A DNA stretch of 64,000 nucleotides from DTU064 sp045588245. GTDB taxonomy: Bacteria > Bacillota > Clostridia > Oscillospirales > CAG-272. Shown piece after piece: positions 33,047-41,643 of this stretch. Each line of letters begins with the position of its first letter. Within the stretch, counting starts at the first letter, position 1. A program made the position numbers and the translations under genes. The DNA is taken from NCBI GenBank assembly GCA_045588245.1, contig JAZNDW010000010.1:62001-126000 (forward strand), read 5' to 3'. Below the pieces are notes generated by a model. The model searched no databases. It was not told the DNA's origin and worked only from the letters and a program-made list of their open reading frames with translations.

Positions 33047-34531
33047 ATGACACAGAGCAATATATACCGCGACATAGCGGAGCGCACGGGAGGGGACATT
33101 TACATAGGTGTCGTCGGTCCCGTCCGCACAGGGAAAAGCACATTTATCAAACGGTTCATGAACTCGCTTGTAATGCCCAATATCACAAGCGAATACGACC
33201 GCACAAGAACGCGCGACGAGATGCCGCAGTCTGCGGCGGGACGAACCGTAATGACGACAGAACCTAAATTCATCCCCGATGATGCGGTAGAGGTGAATCT
33301 CCGCGACAATGCCCGACTGCGTGTAAAAATGGTAGATTGCGTCGGATACCTTGTGCCAGGTGTGCTCGGCGACACGGAGGACGGAGAAATACGCATGGTT
33401 TCAACACCATGGCAGTCGGAGCCGATGCCGTTTGCGGAGGCGGCGGAGACAGGCACGCGCCGTGTTATAACCGAGCATTCAACGATCGGAATGCTCGTTA
33501 CGACCGACGGAAGCTTCGGTGACATTCCGCGCGCCGATTATGTTGAAGCGGAGGCGCGTGTCGCAAAGGAAATGCACGATATCGGCAAACCTTTCGCGGT
33601 GATACTTAATTCCGCCGAGCCGGAGAGTGCATCGGCACAACAGCTCGCCGCAGAGCTTGAAGAAAAATATAAAGCGCCTGTTGCGCTTGTATCCTGCTTG
33701 ACGATGGACGCGGAGGACATAACGAAGATACTTGAGCTTGTGCTATATGAATTTCCGATCCGAGAGATCAAGGTGTCGGTGCCGTCGTGGCTGTCGGCGC
33801 TCGACCGTGATCATCCGCTCGTGTGCGAGCTATATTCAAAGGTACGCGCCTGCGCATCCGTTTCCGAGAAGATGGGAGATCTTATCGGCGTCGGTAACTT
33901 TGCGAGTCTTTGCGACGGGGAGCACATTGAATCCGTAACGTCGGGGGATACCGATCTCGGAGCGGGACGCGCCGAGATCAACGTTATGATCCCTGACAGT
34001 ATTTATTATAAAACCATAGGTGAGCTGACGGGCTTTGACATAACGAATGAGGAAGAGCTGATCCGCCTTTTACGCGAGCTTTCAGACGTAAAGCGCGAAT
34101 ATGACAAAGTCAAAGAGGCACTTGAAGACGTGCGTACGCGCGGATACGGCATCGTTATGCCGGACGTTGAGGATCTGACACTCGATGAACCCGAGATCGT
34201 CCGCCAGGGCGGAGGCTACGGAGTGCGACTATGCGCGCGTGCGCCGTCCGTACACATGATCCGCGCCACGATCGAAACGGAGATAAACCCCATCGTCGGC
34301 ACGGAGGCACAGTCGGAGGAGATGGTGCGCTATCTGTTGCGCGAATTTGAGAGCGGTGACAAGTCGATATGGGAATCAAATATGTTCGGCAAAACGCTAT
34401 ACGAGCTCGTTGACGACGGACTTCACGATAAGCTTGAACACATGCCCGAGGATGCGAGAATGAAGCTGTCCGACACGCTCGGAAGGATCATCAACGAAGG
34501 TTCGGGAGGGCTCATTTGCATCATACTGTAA
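33047..34531 (+). CDS. spoIVA: Stage IV sporulation protein A
   Basis: This 494-residue cytoskeletal ATPase polymerises on the mother-cell face of the forespore membrane and forms the base of the spore coat. The Walker A motif GPVRTGKSTF lies near residue 24, with NSLVMPNI and RTRDEMPQSAAGRTVMTTEPKFIP after it and the conserved hydrophobic C-terminus GGLICIIL. Its length matches SpoIVA of Bacillus (492). The ATG at 33047 follows GGGAGG; the upstream extension of the frame crosses the promoter and is rejected. Confidence 0.96.
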   Translation: MTQSNIYRDIAERTGGDIYIGVVGPVRTGKSTFIKRFMNSLVMPNITSEYDRTRTRDEMPQSAAGRTVMTTEPKFIPDDAVEVNLRDNARLRVKMVDCVGYLVPGVLGDTEDGEIRMVSTPWQSEPMPFAEAAETGTRRVITEHSTIGMLVTTDGSFGDIPRADYVEAEARVAKEMHDIGKPFAVILNSAEPESASAQQLAAELEEKYKAPVALVSCLTMDAEDITKILELVLYEFPIREIKVSVPSWLSALDRDHPLVCELYSKVRACASVSEKMGDLIGVGNFASLCDGEHIESVTSGDTDLGAGRAEINVMIPDSIYYKTIGELTGFDITNEEELIRLLRELSDVKREYDKVKEALEDVRTRGYGIVMPDVEDLTLDEPEIVRQGGGYGVRLCARAPSVHMIRATIETEINPIVGTEAQSEEMVRYLLREFESGDKSIWESNMFGKTLYELVDDGLHDKLEHMPEDARMKLSDTLGRIINEGSGGLICIIL

Positions 34532-34534
34532 CAT

Positions 34535-34581
34535 AAAAAACGAGCGAGAGAAGCTGCCGTTGAGCTTCTCTCGCTTATTTT
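34535..34581. terminator. Bidirectional terminator between spoIVA and pepF
   Basis: GCGAGAGAAGCT / AGCTTCTCTCGC, A-rich before and T-rich after, between convergent genes. Confidence 0.85.
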
Positions 34582-34604
34582 TGTAAATATGTGCGAAAGG
34601 ACGA

Positions 34605-36401
34605 TTACTTATTGTAGATCTCTCTGAACTGCTTGATCGTAGCCTTGAAATCGTCGATGGCGTCGCGAATGACTTCAGGTTTTGTCATGTCGATGTCGGC
34701 AATCAGGAGACTTTCAAGCGGAGACTTGGATCCGCCTGCGGAAAGGAACTGCAGATACTTATTGATATATGCTTCTCCCTCGGTCTCAATGCGCTTTACG
34801 ATGCTCGATGCCGCAGAAATGCAGGTCGCGTACTTGTAAACGTAGAACCAACGGTAGAAGTGCGGAATACGCATCCATTCAAGTGCGATATCATCGTCGC
34901 AAACGACGTTTTTGCCGAAGTAACGCTTAACGATCTCGTAATATTTGGAGTTGAGCAGATCCTGCGTGAGCGTTTGTCCCGCTTCGACGGATTCGTGCAT
35001 GAAGAGCTCGAATTCAGCGAACATCGTCTGGCGGTAGAGGGTGCCCTTATAGGTTTCCATGATCTGATTGAGGATGGAGAGCTTTTCTTCATCGCTGTCG
35101 GATTCGCGGAGTTTCTTATGGGAGAAGAGGAGCTCGTTTACGGTAGATGCAACTTCCGCAACGAAGATGGTGTACTGGCTTTCCTGCGGAGTGTTGTTTT
35201 TGCAGGAATAGTACGTATGCATTGAGTGACCTGCTTCGTGAGCGAGAGTCGATACGTCCTCGAGCTTGCCCGTGTAGTTGAGGAGCATATAGGGCTGTGT
35301 GTCGTATGAGCCGGAGCTGTATGCGCCGCTCGTTTTGCCCTTGGAGGGGTAAACGTCGCACCAACGGTGCTCCTTGATGCCCGATTCGAGCGCGTCGTGG
35401 TATTCGTCACCAAGGATCTTCACAGCGGCGAGAGTTTCCTCAACCGCTTCTTCAAAGGAATATTCCTTCGTGCAGGAGCCGATGAGAGGTGTGTATACGT
35501 CGTAAAGATGATATTTCGACAGCCCAAGAACTTCCTTTTTGAGGTCGTAGTATTCATAAAGCGCGTCGAGGTTTTCGTTTACTGTGTTGATGAGATTCTT
35601 GTAGATCTCGGGAGTTACTTCATCGTTGAAAACGGATGCCTGCAGGCTCGATTCGTAGCCACGGACTTTCGACATCGTAACTCTTTCCTTAACGTAAGCG
35701 TTTGTAAGTGCGGCGAAGGTATTGCCGAACTTGCGATAAGTTTCATACATCTTCTTGAATGCGGCGCGGCGCACGCGGCGGTCCGCACTCATAAGATATA
35801 AGCCGTAGTTTGCGTCGGTGAGCGGAACCTTCTTGCCGTCCTCGCCGCGGATCGTGCCGAATTCGAGATCGGCATTAGCGAAGATGGAACGGATGTTAGA
35901 ATGTGAGCCGAGTGCATTGTTCATGCCTGCCAACAGCTTTTCGTTTTCATCAGAAAGCTTATAGGGCTTGTAGCGGCGGATAGAGTCAACGGTGCGCTTG
36001 AAAGCCGCAAGCTCGGGACATTCTGCGTACCAGGCGTTGAGGGTGTCCTCTTCGAGGCGAACGATAGCGGGGGAAACGAAATATGCCTTTGCAGCCGCTT
36101 CGTTTGCGAGGTTCATCACGCCGCCCATAAGAGCGAGGAAGCTGTTGTCGGATTTATCGAGGTCGGAGGAAAGATGAGCGTATGAGAAGAGCTTATTCAT
36201 GATGCGCTCTGCGGCAAGGTCGTCCTTGAGCATTGCGAGAAGTCCTTCTGCGGACTTTGTCATCGTTTCTTCGTGCGCGGGGAAGCGGTCAATGATCTCT
36301 TTAATGCGGGCGCAATCTGCCTGAAAAGCTTCCATATCGGGGTAGATTGCGGAGAGGTCCCATTTGTATTTTGCCGGAATGTCGGCTCTGTTCTGTGTCA
36401 T
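34605..36401 (-). CDS. pepF: Oligoendopeptidase F
   Basis: This 598-residue cytoplasmic M3 zinc metallopeptidase cleaves short peptides. The active site HEAGH (residues 388-392, in TLAHEAGHSMHTYYS) and the downstream ligand region FVAEVASTVNELLF are clear. The N-terminal DIPAKYKWDLSAIYPD is typical of PepF. Length is normal. The ribosome site is weak (AAAGGT 12-15 bases upstream). Confidence 0.96.
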   Translation of the reverse strand: MTQNRADIPAKYKWDLSAIYPDMEAFQADCARIKEIIDRFPAHEETMTKSAEGLLAMLKDDLAAERIMNKLFSYAHLSSDLDKSDNSFLALMGGVMNLANEAAAKAYFVSPAIVRLEEDTLNAWYAECPELAAFKRTVDSIRRYKPYKLSDENEKLLAGMNNALGSHSNIRSIFANADLEFGTIRGEDGKKVPLTDANYGLYLMSADRRVRRAAFKKMYETYRKFGNTFAALTNAYVKERVTMSKVRGYESSLQASVFNDEVTPEIYKNLINTVNENLDALYEYYDLKKEVLGLSKYHLYDVYTPLIGSCTKEYSFEEAVEETLAAVKILGDEYHDALESGIKEHRWCDVYPSKGKTSGAYSSGSYDTQPYMLLNYTGKLEDVSTLAHEAGHSMHTYYSCKNNTPQESQYTIFVAEVASTVNELLFSHKKLRESDSDEEKLSILNQIMETYKGTLYRQTMFAEFELFMHESVEAGQTLTQDLLNSKYYEIVKRYFGKNVVCDDDIALEWMRIPHFYRWFYVYKYATCISAASSIVKRIETEGEAYINKYLQFLSAGGSKSPLESLLIADIDMTKPEVIRDAIDDFKATIKQFREIYNK

Positions 36402-36519
36402 TTATTTGTACCGTACCTTTCGTATCAGTATTGTTATTTAGGAAATATTATAGCAAGCATTGTGTGCGTTGTCAACCGCGTTACGTTGACGGGAAAGGAA
36501 TGTTTTTTTCTTTTTACTA

Positions 36520-36548
36520 TTGAGATATGGACGCAGATTAGTTATAAT
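36520..36548 (+). promoter_or_regulatory. Promoter of the GH38-Nudix-MATE operon
   Basis: TTGAGA (36520-36525), 17 bp, TATAAT (36543-36548), about 39 bp before the start codon. Confidence 0.7.
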
Positions 36549-36586
36549 TAAATATAGATTCCTGAATATGATAACGGGGGGTAAAT

Positions 36587-39500
36587 ATGAATTTCATCTA
36601 CGAACGAATAGAACAAATGCTTTCGCGCATCGTGCCTTTGACGGCAAGAGCCATATATCAGCTTGACGGATTTGAGGTTGCCGAGTGCGGATATAAAACC
36701 GCCGAAGCTCCCGAGGAGGGGCTGTTGTGGCGTCCGTGGCAAAAATCTGACAGATTCGGCATGAAGAACGAATGGCACGGCTGGTTCCGCGGCAAAGTGA
36801 AGCTTCCCGAATGCCCTGACGGATGTGTTCTTGAGCTTGAAAATTACTACGATGACGGCAAAAATCCGCAGTATATGGTGTATATTGATGGCAAGCTCGT
36901 CCAGGGAACGGATACGAACCACAGAAGCGTTTATCTTGACGGCTACAGCGGTGAGATCGACGTGCTGATGTACGTTTACACGGGCTACGACACGCTTGAA
37001 TACAAGTTTTCGCCGAGAATAGTCGTGCGTGACGTGTCCGTTGAGGGACTCTACTATGACATCGTTGTGCCTTTTGAGGTTCTCAAGGAAATGAACTCAA
37101 ACGACAGAGATTATGTTCTGATCCGCGACACGCTCAACGAGGCGCTCAATCTCTTGGATTGGAGAAATCCCGGCTCGGAGGCGTTTTTGGCGTCGGTCAG
37201 ATCGAGTAGAGAATATCTTTCACGTGAGCTTTACGATAAGCTTTGCACGCCGACAGGCGATGGCGGACACCCGAACGTCGCCTCGATCGGTCACACACAT
37301 ATCGACGTTGCGTGGCTTTGGACGTATGCGCAGACGCGTGAAAAGGTGCAGCGCAGCTTTTCAACGGTCGTGGCGCTTATGAAGCGATACCCCGAATATA
37401 AATTCATGTCGAGCCAGGCGCAGCTTTATAAATATTTGAAAGAGGATTCCCCCGAAACGTACGAAGCCGTAAAAGAGCTTGTTGCAGAGGGCAGATGGGA
37501 AGTTGAGGGGGCGATGTGGGTCGAAGCCGACACGAACCTTGCGGGCGGCGAAGCCCTTGTCAGACAGGTCGTATACGGCAAGCGTTTCTTCCGCGACGAA
37601 TTCGGCGTTGAATCTCACGTTCTGTGGCTGCCTGACGTGTTCGGATACTCTGCAGCGATGCCGCAGATACTACGTAAATGTAACGTAGATCGCTTCGTGA
37701 CGTCAAAGATAAGCTGGAACGAAACGAACATGATGCCGCACGACGTTTTCGATTGGCAGGGGATTGACGGAACACGTGTGTTCTCGTATTTTATCACGTC
37801 GCAAAAGCTTCCCGATGAGGGCATGAAACGCTATACGACGTATAACTCTTCAATCACCCCGTCGTATATCATGGGAACGTGGAACCGTATGCAGGATAAA
37901 TCGCTGACACAAGAAGCGCTCAATCCGTTCGGTCACGGTGACGGCGGCGGCGGACCGACGACGGGAATGCTTGAATATGGACGCCGTATGCAGCGCGGAA
38001 TCGGTCCGTGCCCCACGGTGACGCAGAAGTTCGCAGGACAGTTTCTTGATGAGCTATATGAAAGCGCAAAGGCAAAAGGGAATATACCCACGTGGGTCGG
38101 CGAGCTTTACCTAGAATATCACCGCGGTACGTACACGTCCGCAGCGAAGAACAAAAAGAACAACCGCCGCGCAGAATTTCTTTATATGAATGCAGAATCG
38201 CTCTCGCTTCTGGACGGAATCCTCACTGCAGGTAAATATCCGAAAGAAGAGCTCATGTACGGCTGGGAGCGTATACTGCTCAATCAGTTCCATGACGTGC
38301 TTCCGGGTTCTTCCATAGGGCCCGTTTATGCCGATACTGACGTGATCTACGCCGACGTTCTCGAACGCGGCGAGGCGATCGTTGACTCCGTTAAAGAAAG
38401 GATAGCCGAAAAGGTCGCACATGAGGAGGGAATGGCGCTTGTGTTCAACGCAAACGGCTTTGCAACGTCGGGTATCGTTGAATACGGCGGCGAGCGCGTG
38501 TTCGTTGAGTGGATCCCGTCGAAGGGATACGCTTTGACGAAGGCGATCCGCGGTCATGTCGGTGCCATCTTCGATATGGAAACACGCAGACTCGAAAACG
38601 GCGGTATCCGCGTCATATTCACTCCCGAGTGGGAGATTGAATCCGTTTACGATAAGACCGCAAACAGAAACGTGCTTTCGGGTATCGGAAACGCGATTCT
38701 GGCGCACGAGGATTTCCCGCGTGCATACGATAACTGGGAGATCACCAACTATTATAAAGAAAAAGCGTATAAGGTCGATGATGTTGCGTCTGTTGAGGCG
38801 GTCGATTTCGGTGCCGAGATCGGCGTGCGCATCGTTCGCAGGTACAATAATTCCGTGATCACGCAAACGGTCACGATCAGCCCGTACAATAAAGAAATCA
38901 AATTCCACAACGCTGTCGATTGGCACGAGCATCACACTCTGCTCAAAACGTATTTCCCCGTCAACGTCAATGCGAATACGGCTACCTATGAGATCCAGTA
39001 CGGTCATGTCAGCCGTCCGACGCATGAAAACACGAGCTGGGATGCGGCAAAGTTTGAGGTCTGCGCTCACAAATATGCCGACGTTTCCGAGCACGGCTAC
39101 GGCGTCAGCCTTCTGAACGATTGTAAGTACGGATATTCTTGCTCGGGTACGACACTTTCACTTACGATGCTGAAGTGCGGCACTCATCCGAATCCCGAAT
39201 CCGATCAGGGTGAGCACGAGTTTACGTACGTGCTTCTGCCTCACGAGGGTGACTTCCGCGACGCGGGCACGATCGAGGCGGCGTATCTGTTGAATCAGCC
39301 GCTCACCGCAGTTACGGCAAAGGGCGACGGAACAGCTCCTATCGCGATGTCGCTCGTTTCGACCGACCGCGACAACGTGATCGTCGAAGCCGTTAAGGCG
39401 GCTGAGGACGGTGACGGAATCGTTGCCCGTATTTACGATGCACACAACACAAGCTCTACCGTAACCGTCGTTGCAGGCTTTGAGCTTGACAGAGCGTACG

Positions 39501-39610
39501 TTTGCGACATGGAAGAAAATGAACTGTATGAGCTTCCCGTGCGCGGCACGAATGTCAAGCTTCCCGTCGGTGCTTTTGAGATCGTAACCTTGAAGCTATA
39601 CAAAAAATAA
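36587..39610 (+). CDS. Glycoside hydrolase family 38 alpha-mannosidase
   Basis: This 1007-residue intracellular retaining alpha-mannosidase has no signal peptide. The zinc-site His-Asp pair is in IGHTHIDVAWLWTYAQ (about 233-248) and the nucleophile in LWLPDVFGYSAAMP (D350). FGHGDGGGGPTTGMLE and LLNQFHDVLPGSSI are further GH38 marks, followed by the beta-sandwich C-terminal half. A GGGGGG site precedes the ATG. It probably trims alpha-mannosyl residues from imported N-glycan or mannan fragments. The Nudix gene begins 18 bp later. Confidence 0.94.
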   Translation: MNFIYERIEQMLSRIVPLTARAIYQLDGFEVAECGYKTAEAPEEGLLWRPWQKSDRFGMKNEWHGWFRGKVKLPECPDGCVLELENYYDDGKNPQYMVYIDGKLVQGTDTNHRSVYLDGYSGEIDVLMYVYTGYDTLEYKFSPRIVVRDVSVEGLYYDIVVPFEVLKEMNSNDRDYVLIRDTLNEALNLLDWRNPGSEAFLASVRSSREYLSRELYDKLCTPTGDGGHPNVASIGHTHIDVAWLWTYAQTREKVQRSFSTVVALMKRYPEYKFMSSQAQLYKYLKEDSPETYEAVKELVAEGRWEVEGAMWVEADTNLAGGEALVRQVVYGKRFFRDEFGVESHVLWLPDVFGYSAAMPQILRKCNVDRFVTSKISWNETNMMPHDVFDWQGIDGTRVFSYFITSQKLPDEGMKRYTTYNSSITPSYIMGTWNRMQDKSLTQEALNPFGHGDGGGGPTTGMLEYGRRMQRGIGPCPTVTQKFAGQFLDELYESAKAKGNIPTWVGELYLEYHRGTYTSAAKNKKNNRRAEFLYMNAESLSLLDGILTAGKYPKEELMYGWERILLNQFHDVLPGSSIGPVYADTDVIYADVLERGEAIVDSVKERIAEKVAHEEGMALVFNANGFATSGIVEYGGERVFVEWIPSKGYALTKAIRGHVGAIFDMETRRLENGGIRVIFTPEWEIESVYDKTANRNVLSGIGNAILAHEDFPRAYDNWEITNYYKEKAYKVDDVASVEAVDFGAEIGVRIVRRYNNSVITQTVTISPYNKEIKFHNAVDWHEHHTLLKTYFPVNVNANTATYEIQYGHVSRPTHENTSWDAAKFEVCAHKYADVSEHGYGVSLLNDCKYGYSCSGTTLSLTMLKCGTHPNPESDQGEHEFTYVLLPHEGDFRDAGTIEAAYLLNQPLTAVTAKGDGTAPIAMSLVSTDRDNVIVEAVKAAEDGDGIVARIYDAHNTSSTVTVVAGFELDRAYVCDMEENELYELPVRGTNVKLPVGAFEIVTLKLYKK

Positions 39611-39628
39611 GAACAGACTGTGGTTATT

Positions 39629-40174
39629 ATGGATGCAGTTGAAAAAACAGTAAAAAAAGATTACATTTACAGTGGCAAGATACTGAAGCTCCGCCGCGAC
39701 GATATTGTTACGTCGGAGGGCGCACCTGCCGTGCGCGAGGTCGTTGAGCATAACGGCGGTGCCGCCGTTATTGCGGTGACGGACGAGGACGAAGTCCTTT
39801 TCGTGCGTCAGTACAGATATGCCGTCGGCGGTTTTATGACGGAGATCCCCGCAGGCAAGCTTGAAGTGGGAGAGGACCCGTACGATGCGATCGTACGGGA
39901 GCTCCGCGAGGAAACGGGGGCGACGGCTGAAAAAGTATACCCTCTTGGTTGGCTTTACGTTTCTCCCGGATACGTTACGGAGAAATTGTATCTGTACGCC
40001 GCTGAGGGACTCACGTTCGGAGAGCAGCACCTCGATCCTGACGAATATCTTGACGTTATCAGAATGCCGTTTTCCGAGGCTTTGAAAACAGCACTCGGCG
40101 AGGGCTTCCACGATGCAAAAACGGACGCGGCGATACTGAAGCTCGCGCTGCTGCGCGAGGCGAGGGGCGAATGA
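39629..40174 (+). CDS. Nudix hydrolase, ADP-ribose pyrophosphatase type
   Basis: This protein of about 181 residues has a complete Nudix box, GKLEVGEDPYDAIVRELREE followed by TGA, preceded by the ADP-ribose pyrophosphatase hallmarks RQYRYAVGGFMTEIPAG. It would hydrolyse ADP-ribose or a similar nucleoside diphosphate derivative. A GTG three codons upstream (39620) is an alternative start; neither has a strong ribosome site. Its stop overlaps the MATE start by 4 bp (ATGA). Confidence 0.92.
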   Translation: MDAVEKTVKKDYIYSGKILKLRRDDIVTSEGAPAVREVVEHNGGAAVIAVTDEDEVLFVRQYRYAVGGFMTEIPAGKLEVGEDPYDAIVRELREETGATAEKVYPLGWLYVSPGYVTEKLYLYAAEGLTFGEQHLDPDEYLDVIRMPFSEALKTALGEGFHDAKTDAAILKLALLREARGE

Positions 40175-41571
40175 AAACAAAACTTTTCAAAAACGTAGTC
40201 CGCGATCCTGCTTTTTATAAATCAGTCCTCGTGCTGGGACTTCCCATTGCCTTGCAGAATATGCTTGCGCTGTCGGTCAATATTGCCGACACTCTCATGC
40301 TCGGCCGTGCCGATACGACGGGACTCTTGCTTTCGGCGTCGTCGCTTGCAAATCAGCCGTTTGCGCTGATGTCAACGTTTTGCTTCGGGCTTTCGGGCGG
40401 AACGTCGGTTTTGTGTACGCAGTATTACGGACGCGGAGATTATAATGCGATCCGAACCATATTTGCGATCGTTTTACGCGGCGCCGTTTACATGACGCTG
40501 TTGTTTGCGCTTGCCGTTTTGGTTTTTCCGCGATGGGTGATGACACTATTCACAAACGATGCGGCGACGATTTCCGCAGGCGTTGAGTATCTACGTATCG
40601 TCGGATGGACGTACGTTTTCTTCGGGATCTCGTACACGCTCCAGTGCGTGTTTCGTACTGTTGCAAAGGTCAAGATCAGTGCCGTAACATCTGTCGCATC
40701 GCTTGTCGTCAACATTGTCGGAAACTATGTTCTCATCTTCGGTAAGCTCGGCTTTGAGCCTATGGGAATACGCGGTGCCGCGATAGCGACGCTGATCGCA
40801 CGTTTGTCTGAATTTGTAATAATGTGTTTTTACACGTTCGCGGTCGAAGGCGAGATCGGATTCCGCGTAAAGCACTTGTTTTTGCGGAATCGCACGCTTT
40901 TTAATGACTTTCTCAAATACGGAACACCCGTATTTCTCAACGAAGCCGTGTGGTCGCTTGCAATGGCGGTACAGGCGAGTATTATCGGGCACATCGACTA
41001 TACGCTCGGCAATCCCGTTGCGGCAAACTCCATAAACGATATGATAAATAATCTGGCAATACTTGCCGTTTGGGGAGTTGCAACGAGCGCCGCCGTCCTT
41101 GTAGGAGGAGCGATAGGAGAGGGTGATATAGAAAAAGCGCGTCAACGCGCACACACTTTTCAGTATATAGCGATCTTGCTTGGGCTCGCTGCGAGCGGGA
41201 TCATTCTCATTGTACGCGATCCGATCCTTAATATATATGCATTTGAAGCGTCGACGCACGCTCTCGCCGTTGAAATGATCAACGTTACCGCTGTGATGCA
41301 AGTGTTCGTTTCAATGACGGCGGTGTCGATCGTCGGAACTTTGCGAAGCGGAGGGGACACGATCTTTTGCTTCGTTTCGGAAACGGCGGCGTTGTGGGGA
41401 TTTTCAATACCTGCCGCATTTTTGGCGGCATCGGTGTTTAACATGCCCGTGGGATTCGTTTTGTTCTGTATGAAATCGTGTGAGGTTATCAAAGCCATCG
41501 TCTGCCACAGAAGAGTGGTGAGCGGCAAATTTATCAAGAGCGTCACACGAACAGCCGACGAGATCGGGTGA
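40171..41571 (+). CDS. MATE-family multidrug efflux transporter
   Basis: This 466-residue cation antiporter has twelve hydrophobic helices. MATE features include VLGLPIALQNMLALSVNIADTLMLGR at the start, a second repeat beginning near residue 240 with FLKYGTPVFLNEAVWSLAMA, and TLRSGGDTIFCF. It exports drugs or metabolites by Na+ or H+ exchange. It is translationally coupled to the Nudix gene by an ATGA overlap and is the last gene of the GH38 operon. Confidence 0.94.
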   Translation: MKTKLFKNVVRDPAFYKSVLVLGLPIALQNMLALSVNIADTLMLGRADTTGLLLSASSLANQPFALMSTFCFGLSGGTSVLCTQYYGRGDYNAIRTIFAIVLRGAVYMTLLFALAVLVFPRWVMTLFTNDAATISAGVEYLRIVGWTYVFFGISYTLQCVFRTVAKVKISAVTSVASLVVNIVGNYVLIFGKLGFEPMGIRGAAIATLIARLSEFVIMCFYTFAVEGEIGFRVKHLFLRNRTLFNDFLKYGTPVFLNEAVWSLAMAVQASIIGHIDYTLGNPVAANSINDMINNLAILAVWGVATSAAVLVGGAIGEGDIEKARQRAHTFQYIAILLGLAASGIILIVRDPILNIYAFEASTHALAVEMINVTAVMQVFVSMTAVSIVGTLRSGGDTIFCFVSETAALWGFSIPAAFLAASVFNMPVGFVLFCMKSCEVIKAIVCHRRVVSGKFIKSVTRTADEIG

Positions 41572-41608
41572 TGCGCGCGATTATGTGAGTTGAAGACTAA
41601 TAAGCAAT

Positions 41609-41638
41609 AAAACAGCCGCGCTTGTGCGCGGCTGTTTT
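41609..41638. terminator. Bidirectional terminator after the MATE gene
   Basis: AAAACAGCCGCGC / GCGCGGCTGTTTT between convergent genes. Confidence 0.88.
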
Positions 41639-41643
41639 ATTGA

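Noticed and set aside
38111..39094. A 327-codon minus-strand open frame inside the GH38 gene
   Set aside because: It is antisense to conserved alpha-mannosidase sequence and follows from the codon bias of that gene.
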